From Mariniflexile sp. TRM1-10 (GTDB lineage Bacteria > Bacteroidota > Bacteroidia > Flavobacteriales > Flavobacteriaceae), in NCBI RefSeq assembly GCF_003425985.1, contig NZ_CP022985.1:719501-783500 (forward strand): 64,000 nucleotides of DNA, read 5' to 3'. Below the pieces are notes generated by a model. That model had not been told where the DNA came from. It saw nothing but the letters and a program-made list of their open reading frames with translations, and searched no databases. Every line of letters begins with the position of its first letter. Positions within the stretch are counted from its first letter, which is position 1. Below are positions 35,087 to 43,835 of this stretch, one piece after another. A program made the position numbers and the translations under genes.

Positions 35087-35207
35087 ACTTATTTAATAAC
35101 CATTTTTTGATAATTTCATATTACATTAAATATAAAATATATAATTTTACCTCGACAATTTTATGAAAGTCAAAATTAGCAATTATATAGAGTCCATCTA
35201 TGATATT

Positions 35208-35228
35208 ATTTTATCAATATGATAAAAT
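35208..35228. promoter_or_regulatory. Palindromic candidate operator before araC-type gene
   Basis: A perfect 8-bp inverted repeat ATTTTATC-AATAT-GATAAAAT ends 15 bases before the AraC-family ATG, in the spacer shared with the divergent mannanase operon. It could be the regulator's own binding site. It is AT-rich, so chance is possible. Confidence 0.35.
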
Positions 35229-35243
35229 ATAATTACAACTAAA

Positions 35244-36122
35244 ATGAATATCTTAAATAAACTACACAGAGAAATAACACCCCTATCTCCAGAAGACAGT
35301 TTTTTAGTTTTCGACAGAGTTAAGGATGAGTTTGATTTTCCTATCCATTTCCATCCTGAATATGAATTGAATTTTATTAGCAATGGCAAAGGGGTTAATA
35401 GAGTTGTTGGCGATAGCATTGAGGAGATTGACAATATCGAACTTGTTTTAGTAGGCCCAAATCTCCATCATGGCTGGTTAACCCACAATTGCAAAAGCAA
35501 AGAAATTCGCGAAATCACTATTCAGTTTCATGATAACCTATTCAACAATGAGTTTTTATCAAGAAAGATAATGAAACCTATTAAAGATATGTTTGACAGA
35601 TCTATACATGGTATTTTATTTTCTAAAAAAGTAAGCACTGATATGTTTGAACGTATTTCGCAAGTTTCTAAATTAGATAGCATGGACTACTTTTTGGAAA
35701 TAATCTCCATTCTGCATGATCTAGCTAATTCTAGAAACCAAAGACTTCTTTCCAGCTATACTACAAATCGGGATAGTTTTGAAAACAGTGATAAAATTAA
35801 AAGGATCTACGAATACGTTCAGGAAAATTACGACAAAAAGATAACACTTGCCGAAGCTTCTGAACTTGTGAATATGAGTCAAGTATCTTTTAATAGATTT
35901 ATGAAAAAAAGAACTGGTAAGACTTTTGTTGATTATGTTAACGATGTTAGAATTGGTTATGCTTCCATTAGATTAATCGAAAAAGATGTAAGCATATCTG
36001 AAATCGCATTTAACTGTGGTTTCAATAATATAGCCAATTTTAATAGAGTCTTTAAAAAATCTAAAAAATGCACACCAAGTCAATATAAAAATGACTTTTC
36101 CGGAATCAAAAGGATTCTATAA
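35244..36122 (+). CDS. AraC-family transcriptional regulator
   Basis: 292 residues. An N-terminal cupin sensor domain (about 15-110: FPIHFHPEYELNFISNGKG, VLVGPNLHHGW) is followed by a C-terminal double helix-turn-helix (about 190-290: RIYEYVQENYDKKITLAEAS, MSQVSFNRFMKKRTGKTF, ISEIAFNCGFNNIANFNRVF). No membrane helix or signal peptide, so it senses a sugar in the cytoplasm, perhaps mannobiose or mannosylglucose. It lies between the degradative operon (minus) and susCD (plus) and is the only regulator in the PUL. Many Bacteroidota PULs use a hybrid two-component sensor or ECF sigma instead. Confidence 0.92.
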   Translation: MNILNKLHREITPLSPEDSFLVFDRVKDEFDFPIHFHPEYELNFISNGKGVNRVVGDSIEEIDNIELVLVGPNLHHGWLTHNCKSKEIREITIQFHDNLFNNEFLSRKIMKPIKDMFDRSIHGILFSKKVSTDMFERISQVSKLDSMDYFLEIISILHDLANSRNQRLLSSYTTNRDSFENSDKIKRIYEYVQENYDKKITLAEASELVNMSQVSFNRFMKKRTGKTFVDYVNDVRIGYASIRLIEKDVSISEIAFNCGFNNIANFNRVFKKSKKCTPSQYKNDFSGIKRIL

Positions 36123-36309
36123 TTTAATAACCTTGATAATACTTTTTTATCAAAATATCCCTTTTAAAACATTTAAAAGTTCACTCAAAGAAGAGTGTTC
36201 ACTTCTACAAATAGCTCTTTATTAAATAAATAATTATAAGAAGCGCATTCATACCTGTCTTTGGCGAAAATATTTTATTGGTAATTGACAAAATAATATT
36301 AACGTTAGC

Positions 36310-36330
36310 TTAGCTTTTAAGCTAATTTTG
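36310..36330 (+). promoter_or_regulatory. Candidate promoter/operator of the mannan susC operon
   Basis: TAATTTTG at 36323-36330 fits the Bacteroidota -7 pattern TAnnTTTG. It overlaps a 7-bp inverted repeat TTAGCTT-TT-AAGCTAA (36310-36325), a plausible regulator site. It lies 88 bases before the susC ATG. No TTG lies at the standard -33 distance, as may be expected for an activator-dependent promoter. Confidence 0.35.
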
Positions 36331-36418
36331 AAATTAACAAAAAACTAAGTGACTAATTATATATATCGTAAAATAGTTAGTTATAAAATCAACAATTAAC
36401 ACCACTAAACTAAAAGAC

Positions 36419-39400
36419 ATGCGAAAAACATTTTTTAAAAATATGCATGGTGGCGTAAATCATTACTTGCCATTATTATTATTTTTTCTAGTTAGCCAAA
36501 TTGCTTTAGCCCAAATTCAGGTTAAAGGCATTGTAAATGACTCAAAAGGCTTAGCACTCCCTGGAGTAACTATACTTGAAATGGGTACCAGTAACGGTAC
36601 AACAACCGATTTTGACGGCAACTACACCATCACGGTCAAAAATAATTCTACGTTGGTTTTTAGCTATTTAGGATTTCAAACCCAACAAGTTTTGGTCAAT
36701 GGCAAATCTAAAATCGATGTTACTTTAATAGAATCTATTGAAGATCTGGGAGAGGTGGTTGTAATTGGTTATGGAACCCAAAGAAGAAGCGATGTTAATA
36801 GTGCCATTTCATCTATTAAAGCGAAGGATATTGAAGATATTAAAGCGCCTTCTTTTGAACAAATGATGCAAGGTAAAGCCGCTGGTGTTGTTATAAGCAA
36901 CAACTCTGGCCAACCAGGAAGTAATGTCTCTGTAAGGATTAGAGGGGTTTCTTCATTAACTGGCACAAATGAACCTTTATATGTAATTGATGGTGTTCCT
37001 ATTTCTGGAGACGCTAGAAATTCATCTACTTCAGGAAGAAATGCTGAGGGTAATTCCAATTTTTCAAATGCCGGTAACATAACAATTAGTCCGTTATCTT
37101 CAATAAACCCTAACGACATAGAGTCTATCGATATACTAAAAGATGCATCGGCGACTGCCATATATGGATCTCGTGGCTCTAATGGTGTTATTATAGTTAC
37201 CACTAAATCTGGTAAAAAAGGGGCCGGAAAATTTGCTTTTGATCATTCTACATCATTCAGTAGTATTCCAAAACAATTGAATGCTATGAATTTAAGAGAA
37301 TATGCAGCGCATCAAAATGCTTTATCAAATGTTTATGACCCTTCTACGCTTCGTGTAGAGTTTGCCAATCCATCTGCTTTGGGCGAGGGTACAAACTGGC
37401 AAGATGAAATCTACAAAACAGGTATCATGACTACGACCCAATTGTCTTTTTCAGGCGGAAAGGAAGGCATTAACTATTATATATCTGGGGGTCAATTAAA
37501 ACAAGATGGGATTGTTATTGAATCTGGCTTTAAAAGGTATAACATCAGAGCCAATGTTAATGCAGATATCAATAAATTTATAAAAGTGGGACTGAATGTT
37601 AGTGGTGCTCTTACTGATGAAAAATTAACCTTAAATGGTCAATTTAACGGTGTAGTTGCTACCTCATTATTAAGCACACCAGATGTACCTGTTAGAGATC
37701 TGTCTGGTGCTTTTGCTGGCCCTCCATCTGGTGGGAATACGTCTTTTGTTAACCCAGTGGCCGTATCATTATTAGGTTCAAACAACCTGGTTAGAAAAAA
37801 CTATTCCGGTAATTTTTACACACAAATTAAGTTAATAGAGGGCTTAGATTACCGTTTCGAACTAGGAGGCTATTTAAGCAATAATTTAAGCAAAGAGTTC
37901 AATCCCATGTACGAGTTAGGTAATGCCGTAAAAAGTTTTGCCAACTTATATTACCGACCATCAGATTCCAACTCTTGGAATTTAAAAAACATGCTTACTT
38001 ATAACAAGAGCATCGGTAAACATCGTTTTACTTTACTGGCAGTACAAGAATCAAATAGAAGCCACTGGGAAGGCTATTCTTTAACAGGTCATGGATACAA
38101 AGACAATAGTGACCAAGAACTTACTGGGTCTGATTTATCTAAAGCAGTGTTAGATGGCGTTTATCAAGGAACACAAACTTTATCGTCTTATTTAGGACGT
38201 GTTGTGTATGACTATGATAATAAATATGGGATTTCAGCAGCTATAAGAACGGATGGGTCTTCAAAATTTTTCGTTGGAAACAAATGGGGTGTGTTTAGAT
38301 CATTTGGCGCTTCTTGGAAACTTTCGAACGAAAGCTTCATGAGTGACACTAAAAAATATATTGATAATATAAAATTCAGGTTTGGTTATGGTGAAACTGG
38401 AAATAATCAAATTGGGAACAATTTGTATGACTCCAATTTGCATTTGGTCAATAGCCCTATTGGAAATTCTTTTCTTCCATCAAATACGCCTAACAAAGAT
38501 TTAAAGTGGGAAACACAAGTACAAACCAACCTAGGATTAGATTTCACTTTATTTGACTCTAGATTAACTGCAACTGTCGATTGGTATAGAAAAGTTTCTG
38601 AAGATTTCTTATATCAAGTACCATTACCACTTTTCCTTTCTGGAGGTGGTGATTATGAAGGTGGTATAAATCCACCATATTTTAACCTAGGAAGCATGCT
38701 TAATAAAGGTTTGGAATTTACAATCGGCTATAACACTAAATTTTCCGATAACTTTTCTTGGAACGCCAATCTCAACTTTTCTAAATATGAAAATACGGTT
38801 ACCAATATGGCTGGTTTAAATATTGTAAAAACCCAAGGCACACTTGCATTTAATACCGTGTCGGTTTCAAGAACTCAAGAAGGTCTACCAATTGGATCCT
38901 ATATTGGTTATGAAGCTTTAGGGATTTACAGAACAGATGACGATTTACTTACCTATGGTTTTACAGATGCTAATGACCAACGAGTTCCTTTAAAAGATGG
39001 AACAAATTCTTTGACGCCCAATTTCGCCAAAGGAGATATGATTTATAAAGATCAAAATAATGATGGTATTATTGACACCAAAGATTTAGTGAATATTGGA
39101 AATCCTAATCCAGACTTTACCTATGGGTTCACCAATAACTTTAAATATAAAAACTTAGAGTTATCTATTTTCTTCCAAGGTTCTTATGGCAACAAATTAA
39201 TGAATTTAACCCGTTTATCTGGAACTTTAAATAGCTTTGTTGGCACAAATTATTTAGTAGAAGCTGCAGATTTTTATTCAGCCACAAATACAGATGCAAG
39301 CTTACCAAGACCTTCAGCTTACAACCATATTAATAATGCCGTATCAACGCGTCTTATTGAAGATGGCTCTTATTTAAGACTACAGAACATTACTTTAGGC

Positions 39401-39610
39401 TATACATTACCTACAGATGTATTATCGCAAATAAAACTATCTAAATTAAGGATATACGCTACAGCACAAAACCTATTCACAATAACCAATTATTCTGGTT
39501 ATGATCCCGAAATTGGTTCTTATAACCAAGACGCTCTGATAACAGGTGTGGATAACGGCCGTTACCCTACGCCTAGATTAATCTCTATTGGTTGTAATAT
39601 TGAATTCTAA
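36419..39610 (+). CDS. SusC-family TonB-dependent transporter of the mannan PUL
   Basis: 1063 residues. Signal peptide ends near LVSQIALAQ (about residue 32). The carboxypeptidase-regulatory-like domain (about 35-110, VNDSKGLALPGVTILEMGTS) has no STN domain before it, unlike the SusC at 7957, so no anti-sigma signalling is expected. The plug (about 115-265) has EVVVIGYGTQRRSDV, GKAAGVVISNNSGQPGS, VRIRGVSSL, EPLYVIDGVPI and SIDILKDASATAIYGSRGSNG. The beta-barrel fills the rest. It imports mannan oligosaccharides with the SusD 12 bases downstream. Confidence 0.94.
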   Translation: MRKTFFKNMHGGVNHYLPLLLFFLVSQIALAQIQVKGIVNDSKGLALPGVTILEMGTSNGTTTDFDGNYTITVKNNSTLVFSYLGFQTQQVLVNGKSKIDVTLIESIEDLGEVVVIGYGTQRRSDVNSAISSIKAKDIEDIKAPSFEQMMQGKAAGVVISNNSGQPGSNVSVRIRGVSSLTGTNEPLYVIDGVPISGDARNSSTSGRNAEGNSNFSNAGNITISPLSSINPNDIESIDILKDASATAIYGSRGSNGVIIVTTKSGKKGAGKFAFDHSTSFSSIPKQLNAMNLREYAAHQNALSNVYDPSTLRVEFANPSALGEGTNWQDEIYKTGIMTTTQLSFSGGKEGINYYISGGQLKQDGIVIESGFKRYNIRANVNADINKFIKVGLNVSGALTDEKLTLNGQFNGVVATSLLSTPDVPVRDLSGAFAGPPSGGNTSFVNPVAVSLLGSNNLVRKNYSGNFYTQIKLIEGLDYRFELGGYLSNNLSKEFNPMYELGNAVKSFANLYYRPSDSNSWNLKNMLTYNKSIGKHRFTLLAVQESNRSHWEGYSLTGHGYKDNSDQELTGSDLSKAVLDGVYQGTQTLSSYLGRVVYDYDNKYGISAAIRTDGSSKFFVGNKWGVFRSFGASWKLSNESFMSDTKKYIDNIKFRFGYGETGNNQIGNNLYDSNLHLVNSPIGNSFLPSNTPNKDLKWETQVQTNLGLDFTLFDSRLTATVDWYRKVSEDFLYQVPLPLFLSGGGDYEGGINPPYFNLGSMLNKGLEFTIGYNTKFSDNFSWNANLNFSKYENTVTNMAGLNIVKTQGTLAFNTVSVSRTQEGLPIGSYIGYEALGIYRTDDDLLTYGFTDANDQRVPLKDGTNSLTPNFAKGDMIYKDQNNDGIIDTKDLVNIGNPNPDFTYGFTNNFKYKNLELSIFFQGSYGNKLMNLTRLSGTLNSFVGTNYLVEAADFYSATNTDASLPRPSAYNHINNAVSTRLIEDGSYLRLQNITLGYTLPTDVLSQIKLSKLRIYATAQNLFTITNYSGYDPEIGSYNQDALITGVDNGRYPTPRLISIGCNIEF

Positions 39611-39622
39611 AAAATTATTAAA

Positions 39623-41227
39623 ATGAAAAATATAAAAGGATTAAAAATAAATTTGATTCTAATGTTAATTATAACGTTAGCAATCTCATCATCTTGTTCC
39701 GAAGACTTTATTGATGTTCCCGCAGAAGGAGCACCTACTATGGGTAATTATTATGATTCTGACGAGAAAGTTGACAACGCCACAAATGGTCTTTATGGTT
39801 TGGTTTGGTTTAATTTAAACTCATCCGCCTTTTATGGCATTACCGATGTTCTTTCTGGAAACATGTATGCTGGACCTTATAATGAATTTGGTAAATTCAC
39901 CGATTTGAGTTTCACAAGCTCACAAACCTTTATTAAAGATGCTTGGAGATCTTGTTTTGGAGCCATCGCTAATTCTAACGCATACCTAAACAATTTGCCA
40001 CAAAGTGTCGGGCCTAACGTCAGTGATGAAGCGCTGAATAATGCATTGGGTGAATGCCGTTTTATTAGAGCGTTCGCTTATTTTTTCTTGGTAAGAACTT
40101 ATGGCAATGTACCAATCATTGAAAATAACGCAGAGTATTCTCAAAACTTTGTGATTCCAAGTAATCCCGTTGCAGACGTTTATAAATTTATTGAAAACGA
40201 TTTGCTATTTGCCATCGAAAATTTAAGAACTAAAAACAGAGGGTCTAATTATGCCGATAATGCTCATGTCTCTAGCGGATCAGCAAAAGCCTATTTAGCA
40301 AAAGTTTATTTATACCAAAAAAGATATGCTGAAGCAAGAGCTTTAGCCGAAGAAGTTATAAACAGTGGTGAATTTAAATTATTGGGTGGTGAAACATTAC
40401 CAAATATGTCTTTCGCCGATTTATTTTTGCAAAAAAATAACAATAATGAAGAATCTATTTTTGCATGGCAATGGACAGGCGCAGGAACTTATTTCGACGG
40501 AAGCTTTACAAACACATTATTTGCTCCTGAGAATAGATTGGTAGAAACTACCTATTCTGGACAAATAGCACCTTCCCAAGATTTAATCGAAAATGGTTTT
40601 GTCGCTGGAGACAGAAGAAGAAAAGAAACATTTATGCTACCAGGAGATTATTACCCTAACTTAAGTTATGCCGAAACACTAGAACTAAACGCTCCTATAT
40701 TACTAGGTTACACTTTTGAAGAGGAATATGAAGCACAAAATTCTGGAGCAGGATTTAAAAAATATGTTATAGGTAAAGAGAATCTTCCTATAACTGGCAA
40801 ATTCAACCCACAATTTAATGGGGAAAGTAGCATGAACACTTATATGATGCGTTATGCTGAGTTATTACTAATTCATGCCGAAGCCATATTAGGAGGACAA
40901 TCGGGAACAACTTCAGACCCTGCTGCCCTTAAATCATTTAATGCTGTTCATAATAGAGCTGGATTGCCATCGGTTACCGAAATTTCTTTTGAAGATATTT
41001 TTAAAGAAAGACGTGCTGAATTAGCTGGTGAAGGCGATTATTATTTTGATTTAGGACGCCTCCCTTTTAGTCAAGCTAAAACTATCTTAGAAAGTCAGAA
41101 TAGAGGCGATCAAGACACGGAAAACTACATCACTATTACTGGAACTAGCCTTTTACTACCTTATCCTGAAGAGGATTTGATTAAAAATCCAAAATTAACA
41201 GAAGTTGAACCTTACACTTTTAATTAA
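39623..41227 (+). CDS. SusD-family glycan-binding lipoprotein of the mannan PUL
   Basis: 534 residues, lipobox AISSSC (Cys near 25). Family features: EDFIDVPAEGAPTMGNYYDS, ALGECRFIRAFAYFFLVRTYGNVPI, SAKAYLAKVYLYQKRYAEARALAEEV, MRYAELLLIHAEAI, FKERRAELAGEGDYYFDLGR and LLPYPEEDLIKNPKL. Aromatic-rich loops (FAWQWTGAGTYFDGSF) may stack on mannose. It forms the lid of the SusC transporter. Middle gene of susC-susD-SGBP. Confidence 0.93.
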   Translation: MKNIKGLKINLILMLIITLAISSSCSEDFIDVPAEGAPTMGNYYDSDEKVDNATNGLYGLVWFNLNSSAFYGITDVLSGNMYAGPYNEFGKFTDLSFTSSQTFIKDAWRSCFGAIANSNAYLNNLPQSVGPNVSDEALNNALGECRFIRAFAYFFLVRTYGNVPIIENNAEYSQNFVIPSNPVADVYKFIENDLLFAIENLRTKNRGSNYADNAHVSSGSAKAYLAKVYLYQKRYAEARALAEEVINSGEFKLLGGETLPNMSFADLFLQKNNNNEESIFAWQWTGAGTYFDGSFTNTLFAPENRLVETTYSGQIAPSQDLIENGFVAGDRRRKETFMLPGDYYPNLSYAETLELNAPILLGYTFEEEYEAQNSGAGFKKYVIGKENLPITGKFNPQFNGESSMNTYMMRYAELLLIHAEAILGGQSGTTSDPAALKSFNAVHNRAGLPSVTEISFEDIFKERRAELAGEGDYYFDLGRLPFSQAKTILESQNRGDQDTENYITITGTSLLLPYPEEDLIKNPKLTEVEPYTFN

Positions 41228-41244
41228 CCATAAAAGCTAAAATT

Positions 41245-42357
41245 ATGAAAAGATTAAAAACAAAATTATTAGTGGTTTTCCTTTTGGCAACCATTCCTAT
41301 GGCACTATTTTATTCATGTGATTCAAATTCAGATGAAGACATGAATGACAATCCTCAAATAGCAGGCGTATACAAATATGCTTATGTGCGACCATCTGAA
41401 AACGCTCCTATTGATTATTCAGCGCCACTAGATTCTTTAACTACTATAGGGTATTCTGGAATAAGTTATTTAGTTAGAGGCACAGGGTTGTTAACTGCAA
41501 AAAAAATCACGGTTAATGGCATGGAAATAGATTTTAATCCAACCTTGGTTACCAATAATCAAATTTTTATAGTGCTTCCTGCTGGAGTACCATATTCTAA
41601 TGACAGTACACCAAATGATTTACGCATTGAAACGGCGTTTGGTGAAATAGCGACGCCATTTATTATAGGACAGCCATATCCAACTATAAGCGCGCAACCA
41701 TTGGCATTAATTGGTGGCGAAACGGTAACAATTAAAGGGTCGGATTTTAATAATTTAGAAGAAGTTAGATTTGGAACCATTATAAACGGTGTTGATAATA
41801 CTGTCATGGGCGAAATCATTTCATTCGATGAAAAAAACATTACAGTAAAAGTTCCTGATGTGATTCCATCTACAGGCAATATTTTTGTAAAGACTCCTGG
41901 TGGTACGGCTGCCGCTCCTGTTGTCTATGGTGCTGATTACCCTCTTTTTGAAGAGTCTGAATTATTTAATGATTGGAGCTGGTGTCCCATACACGAACCA
42001 TCAACCGAACAAGTTAGAGACGGTGTGTATTCAGAGAAATTAGTATTTAATGGTTGGGATGCTTTATATATGAATTTAAGCAACGATCCTTTCAATAATC
42101 CAATAGTATTATCAGATTACAAATATCTTAAAATCTCTTTCTATTCTGCAACAAATACCACTGTAAGGATATTTATGGATTGGGATGCTAACAGCAAAAA
42201 AGATATAAATATCGCAGAAGGAAAATGGACGGATTACTTGATACCTGTTTCAGAAATATCAAATAATCTAACTGGTGCTTCAGGCGATTTTGTTATTCAA
42301 GAATTTACAGGTAGTGCTGGTACTGTTTACGTTGATAGTGTTGGATTTATTAAATAA
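41245..42357 (+). CDS. Surface glycan-binding protein with two TIG/IPT domains
   Basis: 370 residues, lipobox MALFYSC (Cys near 25) with an acidic stretch after it (SDEDMNDN), a pattern linked to surface exposure in Bacteroidota. Two IPT/TIG folds, about residues 40-130 (ISYLVRGTGLLTAKKITVNG) and 135-220 (PLALIGGETVTIKGSDFNNLEEVRFG split by a loop). A C-terminal carbohydrate-binding-like region (about 225-370) is rich in Trp and Tyr (WSWCPIHEPS, FNGWDALYMNL). This layout is that of SGBP-B type proteins. It should hold mannan at the surface for SusCD. Seventeen bases follow susD. Confidence 0.87.
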   Translation: MKRLKTKLLVVFLLATIPMALFYSCDSNSDEDMNDNPQIAGVYKYAYVRPSENAPIDYSAPLDSLTTIGYSGISYLVRGTGLLTAKKITVNGMEIDFNPTLVTNNQIFIVLPAGVPYSNDSTPNDLRIETAFGEIATPFIIGQPYPTISAQPLALIGGETVTIKGSDFNNLEEVRFGTIINGVDNTVMGEIISFDEKNITVKVPDVIPSTGNIFVKTPGGTAAAPVVYGADYPLFEESELFNDWSWCPIHEPSTEQVRDGVYSEKLVFNGWDALYMNLSNDPFNNPIVLSDYKYLKISFYSATNTTVRIFMDWDANSKKDINIAEGKWTDYLIPVSEISNNLTGASGDFVIQEFTGSAGTVYVDSVGFIK

Positions 42358-42389
42358 ATTTAGTTTAGTTTATTGTTTAGTTTAAAAAG

Positions 42390-42424
42390 AAGAACCCTAA
42401 ACAGTTATTTTAGGGTTCTTTTTA
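42390..42424 (+). terminator. Terminator/attenuator between SGBP and GH27 genes
   Basis: A 12-bp perfect stem (AAGAACCCTAAA 42390-42401 and TTTAGGGTTCTT 42409-42420, loop CAGTTAT) is followed by TTTATTTATT. It ends only 15-20 bases before the GH27 ATG at 42440, so the hairpin and the ribosome binding region are adjacent. It should end most susC-operon transcripts and let a fraction read through, unless GH27 has its own promoter within the spacer. Confidence 0.85.
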
Positions 42425-42439
42425 TTTATTAAAATTATT

Positions 42440-43642
42440 ATGAAAAAGACAACTATACTATTTTTGTTATTAGCAATGGCATTAAGTCATGCCCAAAAAT
42501 TTGAAAACCTAGCACAAACCCCACCATTAGGCTGGAACAGCTGGAACACTTTTGGCACGGACATAAATGAAGAATTGGTAAAAGGCATTGCAGACAAATT
42601 TGTTGAATTAGGTCTCAAAGATGCCGGATATCAATATATTGTTTTAGATGATGGCTGGATGTCGAAAGAGCGTGATGCCAATGGTAATCTCGTTGCAGAT
42701 CCAATAAAATTCCCAAACGGCATGAAAGCCTTAGCGGATTATATCCATTCCAAAGGTCTAAAATTCGGACTTTATAATTGCGCAGGGGCTACTACATGTG
42801 CCGGTTATCCCGGTAGTAGAGGGCATGAATATCAAGACGCACGTACGTATGCATCATGGGATGTCGATTATCTTAAATACGACTGGTGCAATACGGATAA
42901 AATAAATGCAGAAAGCGCATACACAACCATGAGAGATGCTTTGTATAAAGCAGGAAGACCTGTCGTTTTTAGTATTTGTGAATGGGGTGATAATGAGCCT
43001 TGGAAATGGGCGAAGGACATTGGACATCTATGGCGCGTTACTGGAGATATTATTAATTGTTGGGATTGCGAAGTTGGCCATGGCTCTTGGTCTTCATCAG
43101 GTATTTGGAAAATTATTAATATGAGAAAGGATATCCGTAAAGCTGCTGGTCCTGGCCATTGGAACGATTTTGATATGATGGAAGTTGGCAATGGCATGAC
43201 GGGTGCCGAAGATAGAACTCATTTTGCCATGTGGAGTATGTTGGCGTCACCATTAATTATGGGTAATGATTTAAGAACTGCTTCTAAAGAAACCATAAAA
43301 ACACTATCCAATAAAGAAGTAATTGCCGTAAATCAAGATAAATTAGGCATTCAAGGATTTCGTTTTACCAATGAAAACAATATGGAAATATGGTTAAAGC
43401 CACTTGACAATAATCAATGGGCCATGACTTTTATAAATATGAGTGATAATCCTGTAGATTTTGTTTTTGATTGGAAAAAACATAACATTGGTGATGATGT
43501 AAATGGTCGCTATGTAGACATGAAAAAAAACGTTTTTAAAATAAGAGATGTATTCAACCATAAAAATTTAGGGGACACCTCCACCAATTTAAAAGCAAAA
43601 ATAGAACCTCATGATGTATTGATGGTGACTTTGAAAGAATAA
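42440..43642 (+). CDS. GH27 alpha-galactosidase
   Basis: 400 residues with a signal peptide (LLLAMALSHAQ). GH27 signatures: PPLGWNSWNTFG, YIVLDDGWM, GLKFGLYNCAGATTCAGYPGS, the nucleophile Asp148 in DYLKYDWCN, SICEWGDNEPW, GHWNDFDMMEVG and MWSMLASPLIMG. It removes alpha-1,6-galactose from galactomannan or galactoglucomannan, which points to a plant storage or wood mannan as substrate. Separated from the SGBP gene by the hairpin at 42390. Confidence 0.94.
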   Translation: MKKTTILFLLLAMALSHAQKFENLAQTPPLGWNSWNTFGTDINEELVKGIADKFVELGLKDAGYQYIVLDDGWMSKERDANGNLVADPIKFPNGMKALADYIHSKGLKFGLYNCAGATTCAGYPGSRGHEYQDARTYASWDVDYLKYDWCNTDKINAESAYTTMRDALYKAGRPVVFSICEWGDNEPWKWAKDIGHLWRVTGDIINCWDCEVGHGSWSSSGIWKIINMRKDIRKAAGPGHWNDFDMMEVGNGMTGAEDRTHFAMWSMLASPLIMGNDLRTASKETIKTLSNKEVIAVNQDKLGIQGFRFTNENNMEIWLKPLDNNQWAMTFINMSDNPVDFVFDWKKHNIGDDVNGRYVDMKKNVFKIRDVFNHKNLGDTSTNLKAKIEPHDVLMVTLKE

Positions 43643-43718
43643 TAACTTATATAAACGTGAGTTTGATTCAAACACAAGGATAAATATTACTATTACTGCT
43701 AATTATCGCCTTTAGGAC

Positions 43719-43820
43719 AGTCGAAAAGTTCTGAACATCGATAGTTTTTTAGGTTTCGACTACGCTTAACTTAATATTTAAATCCAGCTTCTATAAGCTG
43801 AACGTTAAAAAAAAAAAAAA
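43719..43820. repeat. Inverted repeat and A14 tract upstream of the GH2 gene
   Basis: AGTCGAAA (43719-43726) and TTTCGACT (43754-43761) form a perfect 8-bp inverted repeat; TTTCGACTACGCTTAACTT resembles the short TCGAC...GCTCA repeats near the murein genes. A run of 14 A (43807-43820) follows, ending 15 bases before the GH2 ATG, where the ribosome binding region should be. Confidence 0.6.
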
Positions 43821-43835
43821 GCTATAAAAAATAGT

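Noticed and set aside
36419..41227. Alpha-mannan (yeast) rather than beta-mannan as PUL substrate
   Set aside because: No GH76, GH92 or GH99-type genes; GH26, GH5_7-like, GH130, GH27 and mannobiose epimerase point to plant beta-mannan.
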